Assembly (NCBI GenBank): GCA_029571985.1
Contig: JAKQVC010000005.1
Location: forward strand, 1-50,620
Origin: Bacteroidota bacterium
GTDB lineage: Bacteria; Bacteroidota; Bacteroidia; Chitinophagales; BACL12
Length of the DNA: 50,620 nt
Direction of reading: 5' to 3'
The notes beneath the pieces are model-generated. The model did no database searches, was not told the origin of the DNA, and saw nothing but the letters and a program-made list of their open reading frames with translations. Positions 1 through 8,629 of this stretch are shown one piece after another; the stretch's first letter is position 1; each line of letters opens with the position of its first letter. The position numbers and the translations under genes were made by a program.

Positions 1-117
1 GAAAAAAATACTAAACCAGTATGGTCAATTTGAATCGGCGCAGGGTGGTCAATTTAAATCGGCCTCAGGTGGTCAGCTTAAATCGGCGAGAGGTGGTCAA
101 TTTGACCGGCGCTTGCA
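1..117. mobile_element. Terminal repeats of an IS21-like insertion sequence (partial)
   Basis: Four copies of an 18-bp motif close to TGGTCAATTTGAATCGGC stand at 22-39, 46-63, 70-87 and 94-110 (the last is one base shorter), spaced exactly 24 bp apart. Arrays of GGTGGTCA..CCGG repeats with this spacing are known at the ends of Bacteroidota IS21-family elements, where they are thought to bind the IstA transposase. The istA/istB genes would lie to the left of the window. The outer edge is inferred near 117, where a CA dinucleotide ends the repeat zone and sequence continuous with the neighbouring lipoprotein gene begins. The family assignment rests on recalled resemblance, not on a database match. 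Confidence 0.6.
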
Positions 118-517
118 CTAAGCCATCGTAATTCGCATAATAATAAAATCCATCATTTTTACGAATAATTTGATATCTAAAATATTCATTGTGTTTTAAC
201 AGATAATGCGTTACTGAATCCGGTGTTGAAATTTCAGGTGATATATGAACACAAGCTCTACAAATGGTAATTATGCTGTCGTCAATTAATAAGTCCATCC
301 TTTCGTCATTGTAGTAATGTATTTGACGTTTTTGCCTTTCATAACTATAAAAATGTGTTTCTGAGCCTGGAGGTATAATAATAGAATATTGAAGATAATT
401 TGATGTCATATTTATTTTAGCGGTTTTGCAACCACAGCAAACTAATGCAATCAGAAATATATATAAATTACTTTTCAGTCCAAATATGATCGGAAGTCTG
501 CGAATTTGTTGGGTCAT
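65..517 (-). pseudogene. Lipoprotein gene truncated by IS insertion
   Basis: This 150-residue reading frame starts with a basic n-region and a hydrophobic stretch ending in a Cys-rich lipobox (LVCCGC), so it looks like a small outer-membrane or periplasmic lipoprotein. I do not recognise the family. The ATG at 517 is preferred to the GTG at 532. The last roughly 18 codons (KLTTSRRFKLTT at the end) are not native: they are translated from the IS21-like terminal repeats. The original C-terminus has therefore been replaced by read-through into the insertion sequence. The genuine coding part is about 118-517. Whether a stable protein is still made is unknown. Confidence 0.6.
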
Positions 518-532
518 AATTTGAAATATCAC

Positions 533-1096
533 TATGTGTAAAATATTTGAATTGAATTACTACTGAGTTTTTGGTTATCAGGGCATTCCCTCCATCTGAA
601 TCACCCATTCCCACCCTCAGCATCCTAAATCTAATCATCTTTGAACAAAAAATACAGTCCCTCGCAACACCACCCGGTATAAACTCTTTCTTTTTTATTT
701 TTAGTATCAGGAAGCAGGTATCAGGTATCAGGTAGTGGGACAAATGCAGGGAACAGGTAAGGCGGTGAGGCGGTAAGTTGCGGGAAGAATTTTGTGTTAG
801 AAATTATTCCTCTCTGAAGCAGAAAGTTTTCTCCACTTCGCTCCGTAAACTTTCGCTACAGAGCAGGCTCTCTCATTCCTCATTCCTAATCAAAAGGTAG
901 TGAGTAGTGGGTAGTGAGTAGTGGGACAAATGCAAGAGCCCTTCGGGCTTTGGGATCGGATTGTAGATGTTGAGTGGATTTTTAATCAGCCAATTAACCA
1001 ATAATCACTCGCACACTTGCACACAGCATCCGCCGTACGGCGGACCACACTTTCACACTTGCATTCCACGTCCGCACCTTTTACTATTTTTACCCA
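533..1096. repeat. Repeat-rich non-coding stretch
   Basis: No convincing gene is present. The stretch holds a direct repeat of GTAGTGGGACAAATGCA (732-748 and 918-934), each preceded by iterations of short units (CAGGTAT, GTAGTGA). It also holds an inverted repeat GAAAGTTT/AAACTTTC (822-829, 847-854), a small hairpin AGCCC-TTC-GGGCT (937-949) and a perfect 16-bp palindrome TCCGCCGTACGGCGGA (1029-1044). It looks like an accumulation of decayed intergenic repeats. The promoter element of the next gene lies at its right edge. Confidence 0.6.
1085..1092 (+). promoter_or_regulatory. Putative -7 element of glpD
   Basis: TATTTTTA matches the Bacteroidota -7 consensus TAnnTTTG at five of six fixed positions and ends 4 nt before the ATG at 1097. 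If used, the mRNA would start at or next to the start codon. No clear TTTG is seen at the -33 distance. Confidence 0.4.
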
Positions 1097-2740
1097 ATGC
1101 CACTCAATACACATAGCCGTAAATCAAACCTCACTCATGCTGCAATGCAACACTGGGATTTAATCGTAATTGGCGGTGGCATCACAGGTGCCGGAATTGC
1201 TTTAGAAGCTGTTGCAAGAGGATTAAGCGTTGTTTTAGTAGAACAGTATGATTTTGCGAGCGGAACTTCTTCTAAGTCAACAAAATTGATTCATGGCGGA
1301 TTGCGCTATTTAAAACAATTAGAATTCGGATTAGTCCGTACCGTTGGAAGAGAGCGCGCCGTTTTGCATCACCTTGCTCCGCATCTGGTTACTCCGGTTG
1401 ATATGGTTTTGCCGATTGTTGAAGGTGGCTCACTCGGAAAATTGTCGACCGCAGTTGCCTTATGGATATATGATTTCCTGGCAGGCGTGAAACCGGAAGA
1501 ACGTTTTAAAATGTTAACCGCGCAACAAGCCGTACAACAGGAACCACTGCTCCGAACACATAACCTCAAAGGTGCAGCTGTGTATAAAGAATATCGAACA
1601 GATGATGCGCGACTTACCATGTCAGTGCTCAAATCTGCTGTTGATTTAGGCGCGCAATGCTTTAACTATGCACAGGCGATACAATTTATTGAAGATGACG
1701 GTCGCATTACAGGTGTTACGGTTCAGGATTTACTCGGTCAAGCAGTTTATAACCTGAAAGGCAGTGTTGTTATTAACGCCGCAGGCCCATGGGTGGATGA
1801 TGTGCGCTCTTTAGAAACAATACCTCGCGGAAAACGCCTGCATTTAACAAAAGGCGTGCACATTGTTGTGCCCCAGGCCTTGTTTCCAATAAAGCACTCC
1901 ATTTATTTTGATGTAGAAAGTGATAATCGAATGGTATTTGCCATTCCGCGCGATTCAATTGTTTACATCGGCACAACGGATACAAATTACACGGGTTCTA
2001 AAGCGCAGATTGATGTTACGGATGCAGATATTCAATACCTGCTTTCGGCTGTGCATGCCGTGTTTAAAGACATACATATGCATCCGGAGGATGTGATTTC
2101 CGGTTGGGCAGGCTTGCGACCATTAATACATGAGGAAGGGCGCTCACCGTCGGAATTATCCCGTAAGGATGAAATTTTCATCTCCCAAAAAGGCCTCATC
2201 AGTATGGCGGGTGGAAAATTGACCGGCTATCGTAAAATGGCGCAAAAAGCGGTAGATAAAGCCATTCGCACTGCCGGCAAACACCATTTTACTTCCCTGA
2301 AAAAGGCAGATACCCGTAAAATAAACCTGCATGGTGCCGATTTTGAAAAGGATATCCCTACATATATTACCCTGAGAAGCGGAGAGGTGCGTCATTTGGG
2401 TATAACACATCAACAGGTAACGGCATTAGTAAACCGGTATGGAACAGCTACTTCCATTATTTTAGATGAGGTGTTTAAGTACATTCAACAACTGCAGGAT
2501 CCTACATTGAGTTTGCTGAAAGCTGAAGTGCTTTACGGTATTCATCACGAACAGGTGACCAACGTCAGCGATTTTTTAGTCCGCCGAACCGGTCGATTGT
2601 ATTTTGAAATCGACTTTTGTAAAACATATTACCGCCAAATCGCATCCTGGATAGCCGAAGAACTTGGTATGGATGCAAGCGAGTCAGACCTACAATTGCA
2701 ATGGTTTGAGGCAGTTTTGCAATCGGTGCAATTCAGATAG
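1097..2740 (+). CDS. glpD: FAD-dependent glycerol-3-phosphate dehydrogenase
   Basis: This 547-residue protein oxidises sn-glycerol 3-phosphate to dihydroxyacetone phosphate and passes electrons to the quinone pool at the cytoplasmic membrane. The FAD-binding Rossmann motif GGGITGAG lies at residues 26-33, followed by the GlpD signature HGGLRYL at 66-72. The C-terminal domain typical of the family contains SDFLVRRTGR near residue 495. Length fits the family. The ATG at 1097 is only 4 nt from a -7-like element, so it would need leaderless translation. The in-frame ATG at 1145 (residue 17) would also leave the full FAD domain intact and is a real alternative. No glycerol kinase or facilitator gene is next to it, so it seems to be a single-gene unit. 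Confidence 0.93.
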   Translation: MPLNTHSRKSNLTHAAMQHWDLIVIGGGITGAGIALEAVARGLSVVLVEQYDFASGTSSKSTKLIHGGLRYLKQLEFGLVRTVGRERAVLHHLAPHLVTPVDMVLPIVEGGSLGKLSTAVALWIYDFLAGVKPEERFKMLTAQQAVQQEPLLRTHNLKGAAVYKEYRTDDARLTMSVLKSAVDLGAQCFNYAQAIQFIEDDGRITGVTVQDLLGQAVYNLKGSVVINAAGPWVDDVRSLETIPRGKRLHLTKGVHIVVPQALFPIKHSIYFDVESDNRMVFAIPRDSIVYIGTTDTNYTGSKAQIDVTDADIQYLLSAVHAVFKDIHMHPEDVISGWAGLRPLIHEEGRSPSELSRKDEIFISQKGLISMAGGKLTGYRKMAQKAVDKAIRTAGKHHFTSLKKADTRKINLHGADFEKDIPTYITLRSGEVRHLGITHQQVTALVNRYGTATSIILDEVFKYIQQLQDPTLSLLKAEVLYGIHHEQVTNVSDFLVRRTGRLYFEIDFCKTYYRQIASWIAEELGMDASESDLQLQWFEAVLQSVQFR

Positions 2741-2825
2741 GCTGTACGCTGTATGGTACGATTATCAACATTAGGCATGGATAAGTGTATTTTATGTTTC
2801 TGATTATAGAAGTATCATTGGGTAA

Positions 2826-2833
2826 TAAATTTA
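2826..2833 (+). promoter_or_regulatory. Putative -7 element of the phoH-like gene
   Basis: TAAATTTA differs from TAnnTTTG only at the last base and ends 3 nt before the ATG at 2837. Confidence 0.35.
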
Positions 2834-2836
2834 CGT

Positions 2837-4186
2837 ATGGCGCTAAAGAAAAAAGCTAAGGTGCAGGATGTAAAAAAGATATTCATACTCGACACCTCCG
2901 TAATCCTCCACGATCATAATTCAGTAAATAAATTTGAAGAGCACGATATTGTAATTCCGATTACAGTGCTCGAAGAACTGGATAATTTTAAAAAGGGGAA
3001 TGAAACCATAAATTTTGAAGCAAGAGAATTTATCCGGTTTCTCGACAATAAATCAAAAGAAGGCACACTGCAGGAATGGCGACCTGTAAACGGACGATCG
3101 TCGGGACGCATGATTGTCATGATGTTCGAAGAACACGGTGTAAATGCAGAGCGGATTTTCGGTGAGGAAAAACCGGATCATAAAATCCTGAATACAGCCC
3201 TCGTTGTTAAACACAAATATCCTGAAACGCCCGTTATACTTGTATCTAAGGATATCAACCTCCGCATTAAAGCTAAGGCATTAGGGCTTTACGCAGAGGA
3301 CTATAAAAATGATAAAATTCAGGACCCTGAATTCCTGAAGGAACCAATAGAAACCATTGAAGGTATTGATCATGCAACCATTGATAAAATATATTCGGAT
3401 GGATTTATCGGCTTCAAAAAAATTCTGAAACAGGAACCGTTTTCTAATCAATGCTTTATCTTAAAAAATGGTAGCAGCAGCGTACTTGCCAGTTACAATT
3501 CTGAAGAAAAGGTTTTTGAGAAGATAAATAAATCTACTGCCTACGGCATTAAACCGCGTAATGCAGAACAGGTGTTTGCCTTTAACGTATTGCTCAATCC
3601 AAATGTGAAATTGATAGCCTTACAGGGACAAAGCGGTACCGGTAAAACCCTGCTCGCACTTGCCAGCGCTCTTGAACAACGCAGAAACTACAAACAGATA
3701 TTTCTGGCGCGACCTATCATTCCGTTAAATAATAAAGATATCGGTTACCTGCCGGGAGATATCAAATCTAAATTAAATCCCTACATGGAACCGCTTTGGG
3801 ATAACCTCAAAATGATTCAACATCAGTTCGAGCAAAACGACAGCGAATACAAGGCCATCACCCAAATGATAGAACAGGAGAAACTGGTGATACAACCTCT
3901 TGCCTATATCAGGGGTCGCAGTATTTCAAATATCTACTTCATTATCGATGAAGCACAAAACCTGACACCGCTTGAGGTGAAAACCATTATCACTCGGGCA
4001 GGGGAGAACACGAAAATTGTTTTCACAGGCGATATCAACCAGATAGATACACCTTATCTGGATGCACATAGCAACGGATTGAGTTATTTAATCGACAAAA
4101 TTAAAAACCATCCAATGTGCTCTGTTATCACCCTGCAAAAAGGCGAAAGGTCAGAACTAGCGAATCTTGCGAATGACCTGTTATAA
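2837..4186 (+). CDS. PIN-domain PhoH family ATPase (YlaK/PhoH2 type)
   Basis: This 449-residue protein fuses an N-terminal PIN ribonuclease domain to a C-terminal PhoH P-loop ATPase, the arrangement called PhoH2, which in studied cases couples RNA unwinding to cleavage. The PIN domain covers about residues 14-150, with the first catalytic acidic residue at D19 in FILDTSV and others in VLEELDNF and the DINLR region. The PhoH half carries a Walker A motif GQSGTGKT near residue 265, the LARP(I/P)..G.LPGD family signature near 290-310 and a Walker B motif FIIDEAQN near 373. It is monocistronic between glpD and the topoisomerase IV B gene. No antitoxin-like small gene precedes it, unlike some actinobacterial PhoAT loci. 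Confidence 0.92.
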   Translation: MALKKKAKVQDVKKIFILDTSVILHDHNSVNKFEEHDIVIPITVLEELDNFKKGNETINFEAREFIRFLDNKSKEGTLQEWRPVNGRSSGRMIVMMFEEHGVNAERIFGEEKPDHKILNTALVVKHKYPETPVILVSKDINLRIKAKALGLYAEDYKNDKIQDPEFLKEPIETIEGIDHATIDKIYSDGFIGFKKILKQEPFSNQCFILKNGSSSVLASYNSEEKVFEKINKSTAYGIKPRNAEQVFAFNVLLNPNVKLIALQGQSGTGKTLLALASALEQRRNYKQIFLARPIIPLNNKDIGYLPGDIKSKLNPYMEPLWDNLKMIQHQFEQNDSEYKAITQMIEQEKLVIQPLAYIRGRSISNIYFIIDEAQNLTPLEVKTIITRAGENTKIVFTGDINQIDTPYLDAHSNGLSYLIDKIKNHPMCSVITLQKGERSELANLANDLL

Positions 4187-4281
4187 GAGGTAAGTCATTC
4201 CTCAAACAGGTTGAATGGTCGAAAACAGCCGGATTTGTATGAACCGGCCCTTCATGAACCGTACATTGTGCATATCCTGAC

Positions 4282-4311
4282 TTTGGGCATCTGAGAAACG
4301 CCCTATTTTCG
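4282..4311 (+). promoter_or_regulatory. Putative promoter of parE
   Basis: TTTG at 4282-4285 and TATTTTCG at 4304-4311 are separated by 18 bp, close to the Bacteroidota -33/-7 arrangement. The -7 element ends 4 nt before the ATG at 4316. Confidence 0.45.
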
Positions 4312-4315
4312 CATC

Positions 4316-6190
4316 ATGGCTAATACGCAGTATAATTATTCAGAGGAACATATCAGAACGCTCGACTGGATCGAGCACATGCGCATGCGTCCGGGCATGT
4401 ACATCGGCAAGCTTGGCGATGGTAGTTCTCCGGATGATGGTATCTACATTCTGGTAAAAGAGGTGATCGACAATGCCATCGACGAATTTATGATGGGCTA
4501 TGGAAAGCGTATTGATGTTACCATCGACAAACACCAGGTTACCGTACGCGATTTTGGCCGGGGCATTCCGCTGGGAAAAGTGATTGAATGCGTGAGCGTC
4601 ATGAACACCGGTGCGAAATATGATACTGCCGCATTCCAAAAATCAGTCGGATTAAACGGTGTAGGTACCAAAGCCGTAAATGCCCTCAGCAGCTACTTCC
4701 GCGTGGAAGCCTATCGCGAAGGCAAAACAAAATTTGCTGAATTTGAAAAAGGTATTCTGAAAAAAGATACACCCATCGGCAAATCAGATCAACGCGACGG
4801 CACCTTTGTAACGTTTATTCCGGATAATACGATATTCCGCAATTTTCATTTTATTCCGGATTATCTCGATAATCAATTGTGGAATTATGTATTTCTGAAT
4901 GCCGGACTTACCATCAATTTCAACGGTCAGAAATACTTCTCGCAAAATGGATTGCACGACCTCCTGAAACGCAATAGCAACGAAGAAACCAATCGTTATC
5001 CCATCATACATTTAAAGGGCGATGATATAGAAATTGCGTTCACACATGGCAACGAATATGGAGAAGATTATTATTCCTTTGTAAACGGACAAAACACCAC
5101 TCAGGGAGGTACACACCTGGCTGCGTTTCGCGAAGGCATTGTGAAAACCGTTCGTGAGTTTTACAAGAAAGATTTCGACGCCAGTGATATACGTCAGGCT
5201 ATTGTGGGGGCTATCGCCATCCGCGTGCAGGAACCTGTTTTTGAATCGCAGACAAAAACAAAATTAGGCAGCATTTATATGGCGCCTGATGCACAGGTAA
5301 CGGTGAAGGCATTTGTTGTGGATTTTATCAAAAAAGAACTCGATAATTTCCTCCACAAAAATCCGGCAACTGCAGATGCATTATTAAAACGCATTCTGCA
5401 AAGCGAACGCGAACGAAAAGATATTGCGGGCATTAAAAAACTCGCCAACGAACGCGCAAAAAAGGCCAATTTACATAACCGCAAATTGCGCGATTGTCGT
5501 TTTCACCTGGGTGAGGATAAACACGAAAAATCCCTGCGCTCTACCTTATTTATTACTGAGGGCGATAGCGCCAGCGGCAGCATCACCAAAGCACGCGATG
5601 TAGAATCACAGGCGGTTTTCAGTCTGAAGGGAAAGCCATTAAATGTATTCGGTCTCACTAAAAAAATAGTTTACGAGAACGAGGAGTTTAATCTCTTACA
5701 ACATGCCCTCAACATTGAAGATGGTATCGATGGTCTTCGCTATAATCAAATTGTAGTGGCCACAGATGCGGATGTCGACGGGATGCATATACGTTTGTTA
5801 TTGCTTACCTTCTTCCTGCAATTTTTCCCTGAAGTTGTCAAAAACGGTCACCTCTATATTTTACAAACACCATTATTCCGGGTTCGCAATAAAAAGGAAA
5901 CGATATATTGTTACAATGAATCTGAAAAACAGGGTGCAATCCGCAAACTGACCGGAAAGCCTGAAATAACACGCTTCAAAGGATTAGGAGAAATTTCTCC
6001 CGACGAATTCGCCGGATTTATCGGAGCCGATATTCGCCTCGAACCGGTCATCATCGGCAAAGAACAATCAATCCAGTCAACCCTCGAATACTACATGGGC
6101 AAAAACACACCCGATCGTCAAACCTTCATCATCAAAAATCTGCGCATAGAAAAAGACGTAATCGAAGAGGAGCTCGTGGTTGAGGCATAA
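4316..6190 (+). CDS. parE: DNA topoisomerase IV subunit B
   Basis: This is the ATPase subunit of a type IIA topoisomerase that decatenates daughter chromosomes with ParC. The GHKL ATPase domain (about 1-220) shows the N-box VIDNAIDEF and the GRGIP and [11 protein letters not shown] motifs. The TOPRIM domain has EGDSASGS near residue 417 and the metal-binding DADVDGMH near 487, and the C-terminal signature RFKGLGEI lies near 552. The length, 624 residues, is that of ParE-like subunits and lacks the GyrB insert. I call it topoisomerase IV rather than gyrase because of this length and the partner subunit at 9925. The pair is split by about 3.7 kb of minus-strand genes, so the two subunits have separate promoters. 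Confidence 0.92.
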   Translation: MANTQYNYSEEHIRTLDWIEHMRMRPGMYIGKLGDGSSPDDGIYILVKEVIDNAIDEFMMGYGKRIDVTIDKHQVTVRDFGRGIPLGKVIECVSVMNTGAKYDTAAFQKSVGLNGVGTKAVNALSSYFRVEAYREGKTKFAEFEKGILKKDTPIGKSDQRDGTFVTFIPDNTIFRNFHFIPDYLDNQLWNYVFLNAGLTINFNGQKYFSQNGLHDLLKRNSNEETNRYPIIHLKGDDIEIAFTHGNEYGEDYYSFVNGQNTTQGGTHLAAFREGIVKTVREFYKKDFDASDIRQAIVGAIAIRVQEPVFESQTKTKLGSIYMAPDAQVTVKAFVVDFIKKELDNFLHKNPATADALLKRILQSERERKDIAGIKKLANERAKKANLHNRKLRDCRFHLGEDKHEKSLRSTLFITEGDSASGSITKARDVESQAVFSLKGKPLNVFGLTKKIVYENEEFNLLQHALNIEDGIDGLRYNQIVVATDADVDGMHIRLLLLTFFLQFFPEVVKNGHLYILQTPLFRVRNKKETIYCYNESEKQGAIRKLTGKPEITRFKGLGEISPDEFAGFIGADIRLEPVIIGKEQSIQSTLEYYMGKNTPDRQTFIIKNLRIEKDVIEEELVVEA

Positions 6191-6265
6191 TTTTCTTTCA
6201 AAACCGGATGTATAATCCTCCCCGTCTCCCAGTCTTCCCGGCCTCGAAACCACACGCATTGACGC

Positions 6266-6303
6266 AAAAAAAAAGAGGCCATTCAAAAAGAAACAGCCTC
6301 TTT
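6266..6303 (-). terminator. Rho-independent terminator between convergent genes
   Basis: The stem AAAGAGGC (6272-6279) pairs with GCCTCTTT (6296-6303). Read on the minus strand it is followed by nine T, so it mainly terminates the gene ending at 6324. On the plus strand the stem follows the topoisomerase gene but has only a weak T run, so it may slow polymerase there as well. Confidence 0.8.
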
Positions 6304-6323
6304 ACCTTAGGGGAATAGCAGTA

Positions 6324-7802
6324 TCAATTACCGGTGAACGTATAGCGTAATCCCACTTGTAAACCATGGGTTATATATCGCAGCGAACGATCATCAGCAT
6401 TATATGTATCACTTATTTGAGCACGGAAAGTACCTCTGCATTGGAGGGATACACTTGGTGACAGTGCATATCCAACAGCAGGGTCAACTCGCCAATACCA
6501 AACAATATCATTGAAATAATTTAATTCTTCGAGCGCATCAAAGTCGTTCAGCATATCATTCGGATAGTAGCCGGCACGCTTGTGCAATATACCAATAGAA
6601 GGACCGGTAGATAACCGGAAACTCCATTTATTGTGTTGATAGGTATAACCAAACATCATCGGAATTTCAGCATAATACAAACGGTTTGATACCTGACGAA
6701 TTTCAGTTGAATCATTTGCATAATAACTCCACGTAGTATCATTTACTAAAATGAATGTGGTATCAATCAATGGTTCGCCACCGACGTAAATGGTATCAAT
6801 AAGCATTTCAGTATGGGAGTCTACCGTAAAACTGGTATCCAGATATGATCGTTGTACGGCAAAAAATCCATCCTCACCCATTTGCATAAAATTCACGCTC
6901 AGGTTCATATCAAGCGGGAAAGGTTTGATACGCAATCCGCCTTCGAGGCTAATCGTAGGACTGAATGCAGGTTCCTGTGCTTTTTCAACATGGTTTATCC
7001 AAATCTGCGGGCCAGAACCAAAATGCGCATAACTTCTCTGTGTTCCGGCATAAATACCTGCAAACCATTGCACGCGTGTGGTGTTCAGATTTTTTGGTGG
7101 TAAGGCGCCTTGTGTTAAAGCAATACTTACACCAGGTGTTTCTTCCCAGTTGTCCGTTTCCTCCGCAATTTGATTTTCTTCTATAGGAGCTACCGGAATT
7201 TCAGTCTGGTTTTCCTGTGATACTTTAACAGGTATATCCGTAGGTGTTTGCTCTCCGGTGTTTGTTGCGTCAACTGAATTAAGTATATCCGCAGGGTCTG
7301 ACTGACCGGTGTGCTGGTTGCCGGTATTTGATTTATCCTCTTGAGATGCAGCCTGGTCAATGGCAGGTTGCTCAGTAGATGCAGTTGTTGGATGCGTAAA
7401 AGTAGATGATGCTGTAGTAGTTTGTGTATTGTTTGAAATAGAAGATTCCTGGCCCTCTGGTATGGAAGTTTGGGCAGTTGTATTTTGCTTTGAATCGGAT
7501 GCCTCTGTTTGCTGCACGGTATGTTCAGTCGTTTGCGCGCTTTGAGCAATCGTTGGGTTGTCCATTGTGTTTTGTTTCTGCCATTGCTGCGTAACAAAAA
7601 ACACACTGATGATGGTAACAACGGCAACAATGCCGCCTCCAAACCACCAGCCATACCGTTTTTTATCGGCGGCTTTGTTGAAATCAGAAAGAACCGTCTC
7701 CGCATTCTCCCAGAATTTCTCCTCATACACAAACTGACGCTGTTCCATACCCTCGCGGAACAGTTTGTCTATGGGATTTTCGTTATTTAATTTTTTTGCC
7801 AT
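6324..7802 (-). CDS. Membrane protein with cytoplasmic head, one TM, periplasmic linker and C-terminal beta-barrel-like domain; sigma partner
   Basis: This 492-residue protein starts 9 bp after the ECF sigma gene and is probably co-transcribed with it. Residues 1-50 are charged and lack a signal peptide. A single hydrophobic helix follows at about 52-71 (WFGGGIVAVVTIISVFFVTQ). Residues 75-235 are a low-complexity linker rich in Gln, Thr, Ser, Glu and Pro. Residues 240-492 alternate polar and aromatic strands with many W, Y and F, like an outer-membrane beta-barrel (PorT/OmpW-like), ending in GLRYTFTGN. The position next to a sigma factor suggests an anti-sigma role for the N-terminal head, but I see no known anti-sigma domain. 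The linker could bridge the periplasm. Function is inferred from architecture and context only. Confidence 0.75.
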   Translation of the reverse strand: MAKKLNNENPIDKLFREGMEQRQFVYEEKFWENAETVLSDFNKAADKKRYGWWFGGGIVAVVTIISVFFVTQQWQKQNTMDNPTIAQSAQTTEHTVQQTEASDSKQNTTAQTSIPEGQESSISNNTQTTTASSTFTHPTTASTEQPAIDQAASQEDKSNTGNQHTGQSDPADILNSVDATNTGEQTPTDIPVKVSQENQTEIPVAPIEENQIAEETDNWEETPGVSIALTQGALPPKNLNTTRVQWFAGIYAGTQRSYAHFGSGPQIWINHVEKAQEPAFSPTISLEGGLRIKPFPLDMNLSVNFMQMGEDGFFAVQRSYLDTSFTVDSHTEMLIDTIYVGGEPLIDTTFILVNDTTWSYYANDSTEIRQVSNRLYYAEIPMMFGYTYQHNKWSFRLSTGPSIGILHKRAGYYPNDMLNDFDALEELNYFNDIVWYWRVDPAVGYALSPSVSLQCRGTFRAQISDTYNADDRSLRYITHGLQVGLRYTFTGN

Positions 7803-7811
7803 ACCATTAAC

Positions 7812-8438
7812 TTAGTCGTGTGTGTCTAACATATTTTTTAATATCGTTCTTGCATTATTTACATGCCATTTACTGGTGCCTTCGCTGATATTTAGTAATT
7901 CTGAAATTTCTTTGTGACTATACCCGTCAATAGCAAACATATTGAATACCTTACCGGTCATTTCAGGTAAACGCATGAGCATATGATACAAGGCATCCGC
8001 CGAAATAATCGCCGCTAAATCTTCATTCACCGCCGATTCATGAATTTCAATCGTGCTGTGGTCTGAGTAATCTACTAATTGTGTATGCGTCTTATAATTT
8101 TTTTGTAACCGATAGGTATCAATGATGGTGTTAATCATAATCCTGCGCATCCAGGCTTCGACAGGAACATTTTCTTTCCGCTTATCGGCATGCGTCAGAA
8201 TTTTTAAATACCCCTGATTGAGTAACGACATTGCTTCATCCCGGTCTACAGCATAACGACTGCACACGCCCATCAAAAGTTGATAGGCCTGCTTATACAG
8301 ACTATGCTGTGCTTTTCTGTCGCCTTTCGCTGAGGCGATAAGTAATTCCGGATCGATCTGCATGGATCGCGTAGAGCCTTTAGTGCTGGTTGCTGATTTT
8401 GGGACAGCTATCCATTGTTTCTCACTAAGCGTGTGCAT
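7812..8438 (-). CDS. RNA polymerase ECF-type sigma-70 factor
   Basis: This 208-residue protein directs RNA polymerase to a specific promoter set. Region 2 is seen around residues 60-125 (DEAMSLLNQGYLKIL, then AWMRRIMINTIIDTYR). The region 4 helix-turn-helix lies around 160-205, with GYSHKEISELLNISEGTSK as the recognition part. Region 3 is absent, as in ECF factors. The ATG at 8438 adds 25 residues before region 2. The in-frame ATG at 8363 (MQIDPELL) gives the usual ECF length and may be the true start. A TATTTTTA element about 45 nt upstream of 8438 may be its promoter. The downstream membrane protein is its likely regulator. Target genes cannot be read from this window. Confidence 0.9.
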   Translation of the reverse strand: MHTLSEKQWIAVPKSATSTKGSTRSMQIDPELLIASAKGDRKAQHSLYKQAYQLLMGVCSRYAVDRDEAMSLLNQGYLKILTHADKRKENVPVEAWMRRIMINTIIDTYRLQKNYKTHTQLVDYSDHSTIEIHESAVNEDLAAIISADALYHMLMRLPEMTGKVFNMFAIDGYSHKEISELLNISEGTSKWHVNNARTILKNMLDTHD

Positions 8439-8479
8439 TGGTTGGCTCAGTTTTGATGAATGAATAGTTCCTCGGGCAT

Positions 8480-8521
8480 AAAAATAATAAAACCACCTGC
8501 CCGTACCGTCCGGACAGGTGG
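8480..8521 (-). terminator. Rho-independent terminator of the T9SS cargo gene
   Basis: On the minus strand CCACCTGTCCG (8521-8511) pairs with CGGGCAGGTGG (8503-8493), with one mismatch, and is followed by a T-rich tail (TTTTATTATTTTTAT). It lies 110 nt after the stop codon of the gene ending at 8630. The T-rich tail overlaps the possible -7 element of the sigma factor gene. Confidence 0.75.
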
Positions 8522-8629
8522 AAAATTGTCAGCACAAAGGAATCGATCTGCCATGAATAAGCATGTCAGGAGGTGTTGACTCCCGATATAAGCTATCACG
8601 AATCTGCAGGCTGAAAAGTTGGGTATTAT

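Noticed and set aside
468-743. 91-codon minus-strand frame
   Set aside because: It overlaps the lipoprotein start in another frame, begins inside the short-repeat zone and has no signal or domain; its Cys/Met-rich sequence looks like translated intergenic DNA.
4316-6190. DNA gyrase subunit B
   Set aside because: At 624 residues it lacks the extra GyrB insert, and the partner at 9925 lacks a canonical GyrA box. Topoisomerase IV fits better.
7190-7732. 180-codon frame on the same strand as the sigma partner gene
   Set aside because: It lies in another frame over the low-complexity linker and is a by-product of its Gln/Thr/Ser codon pattern.
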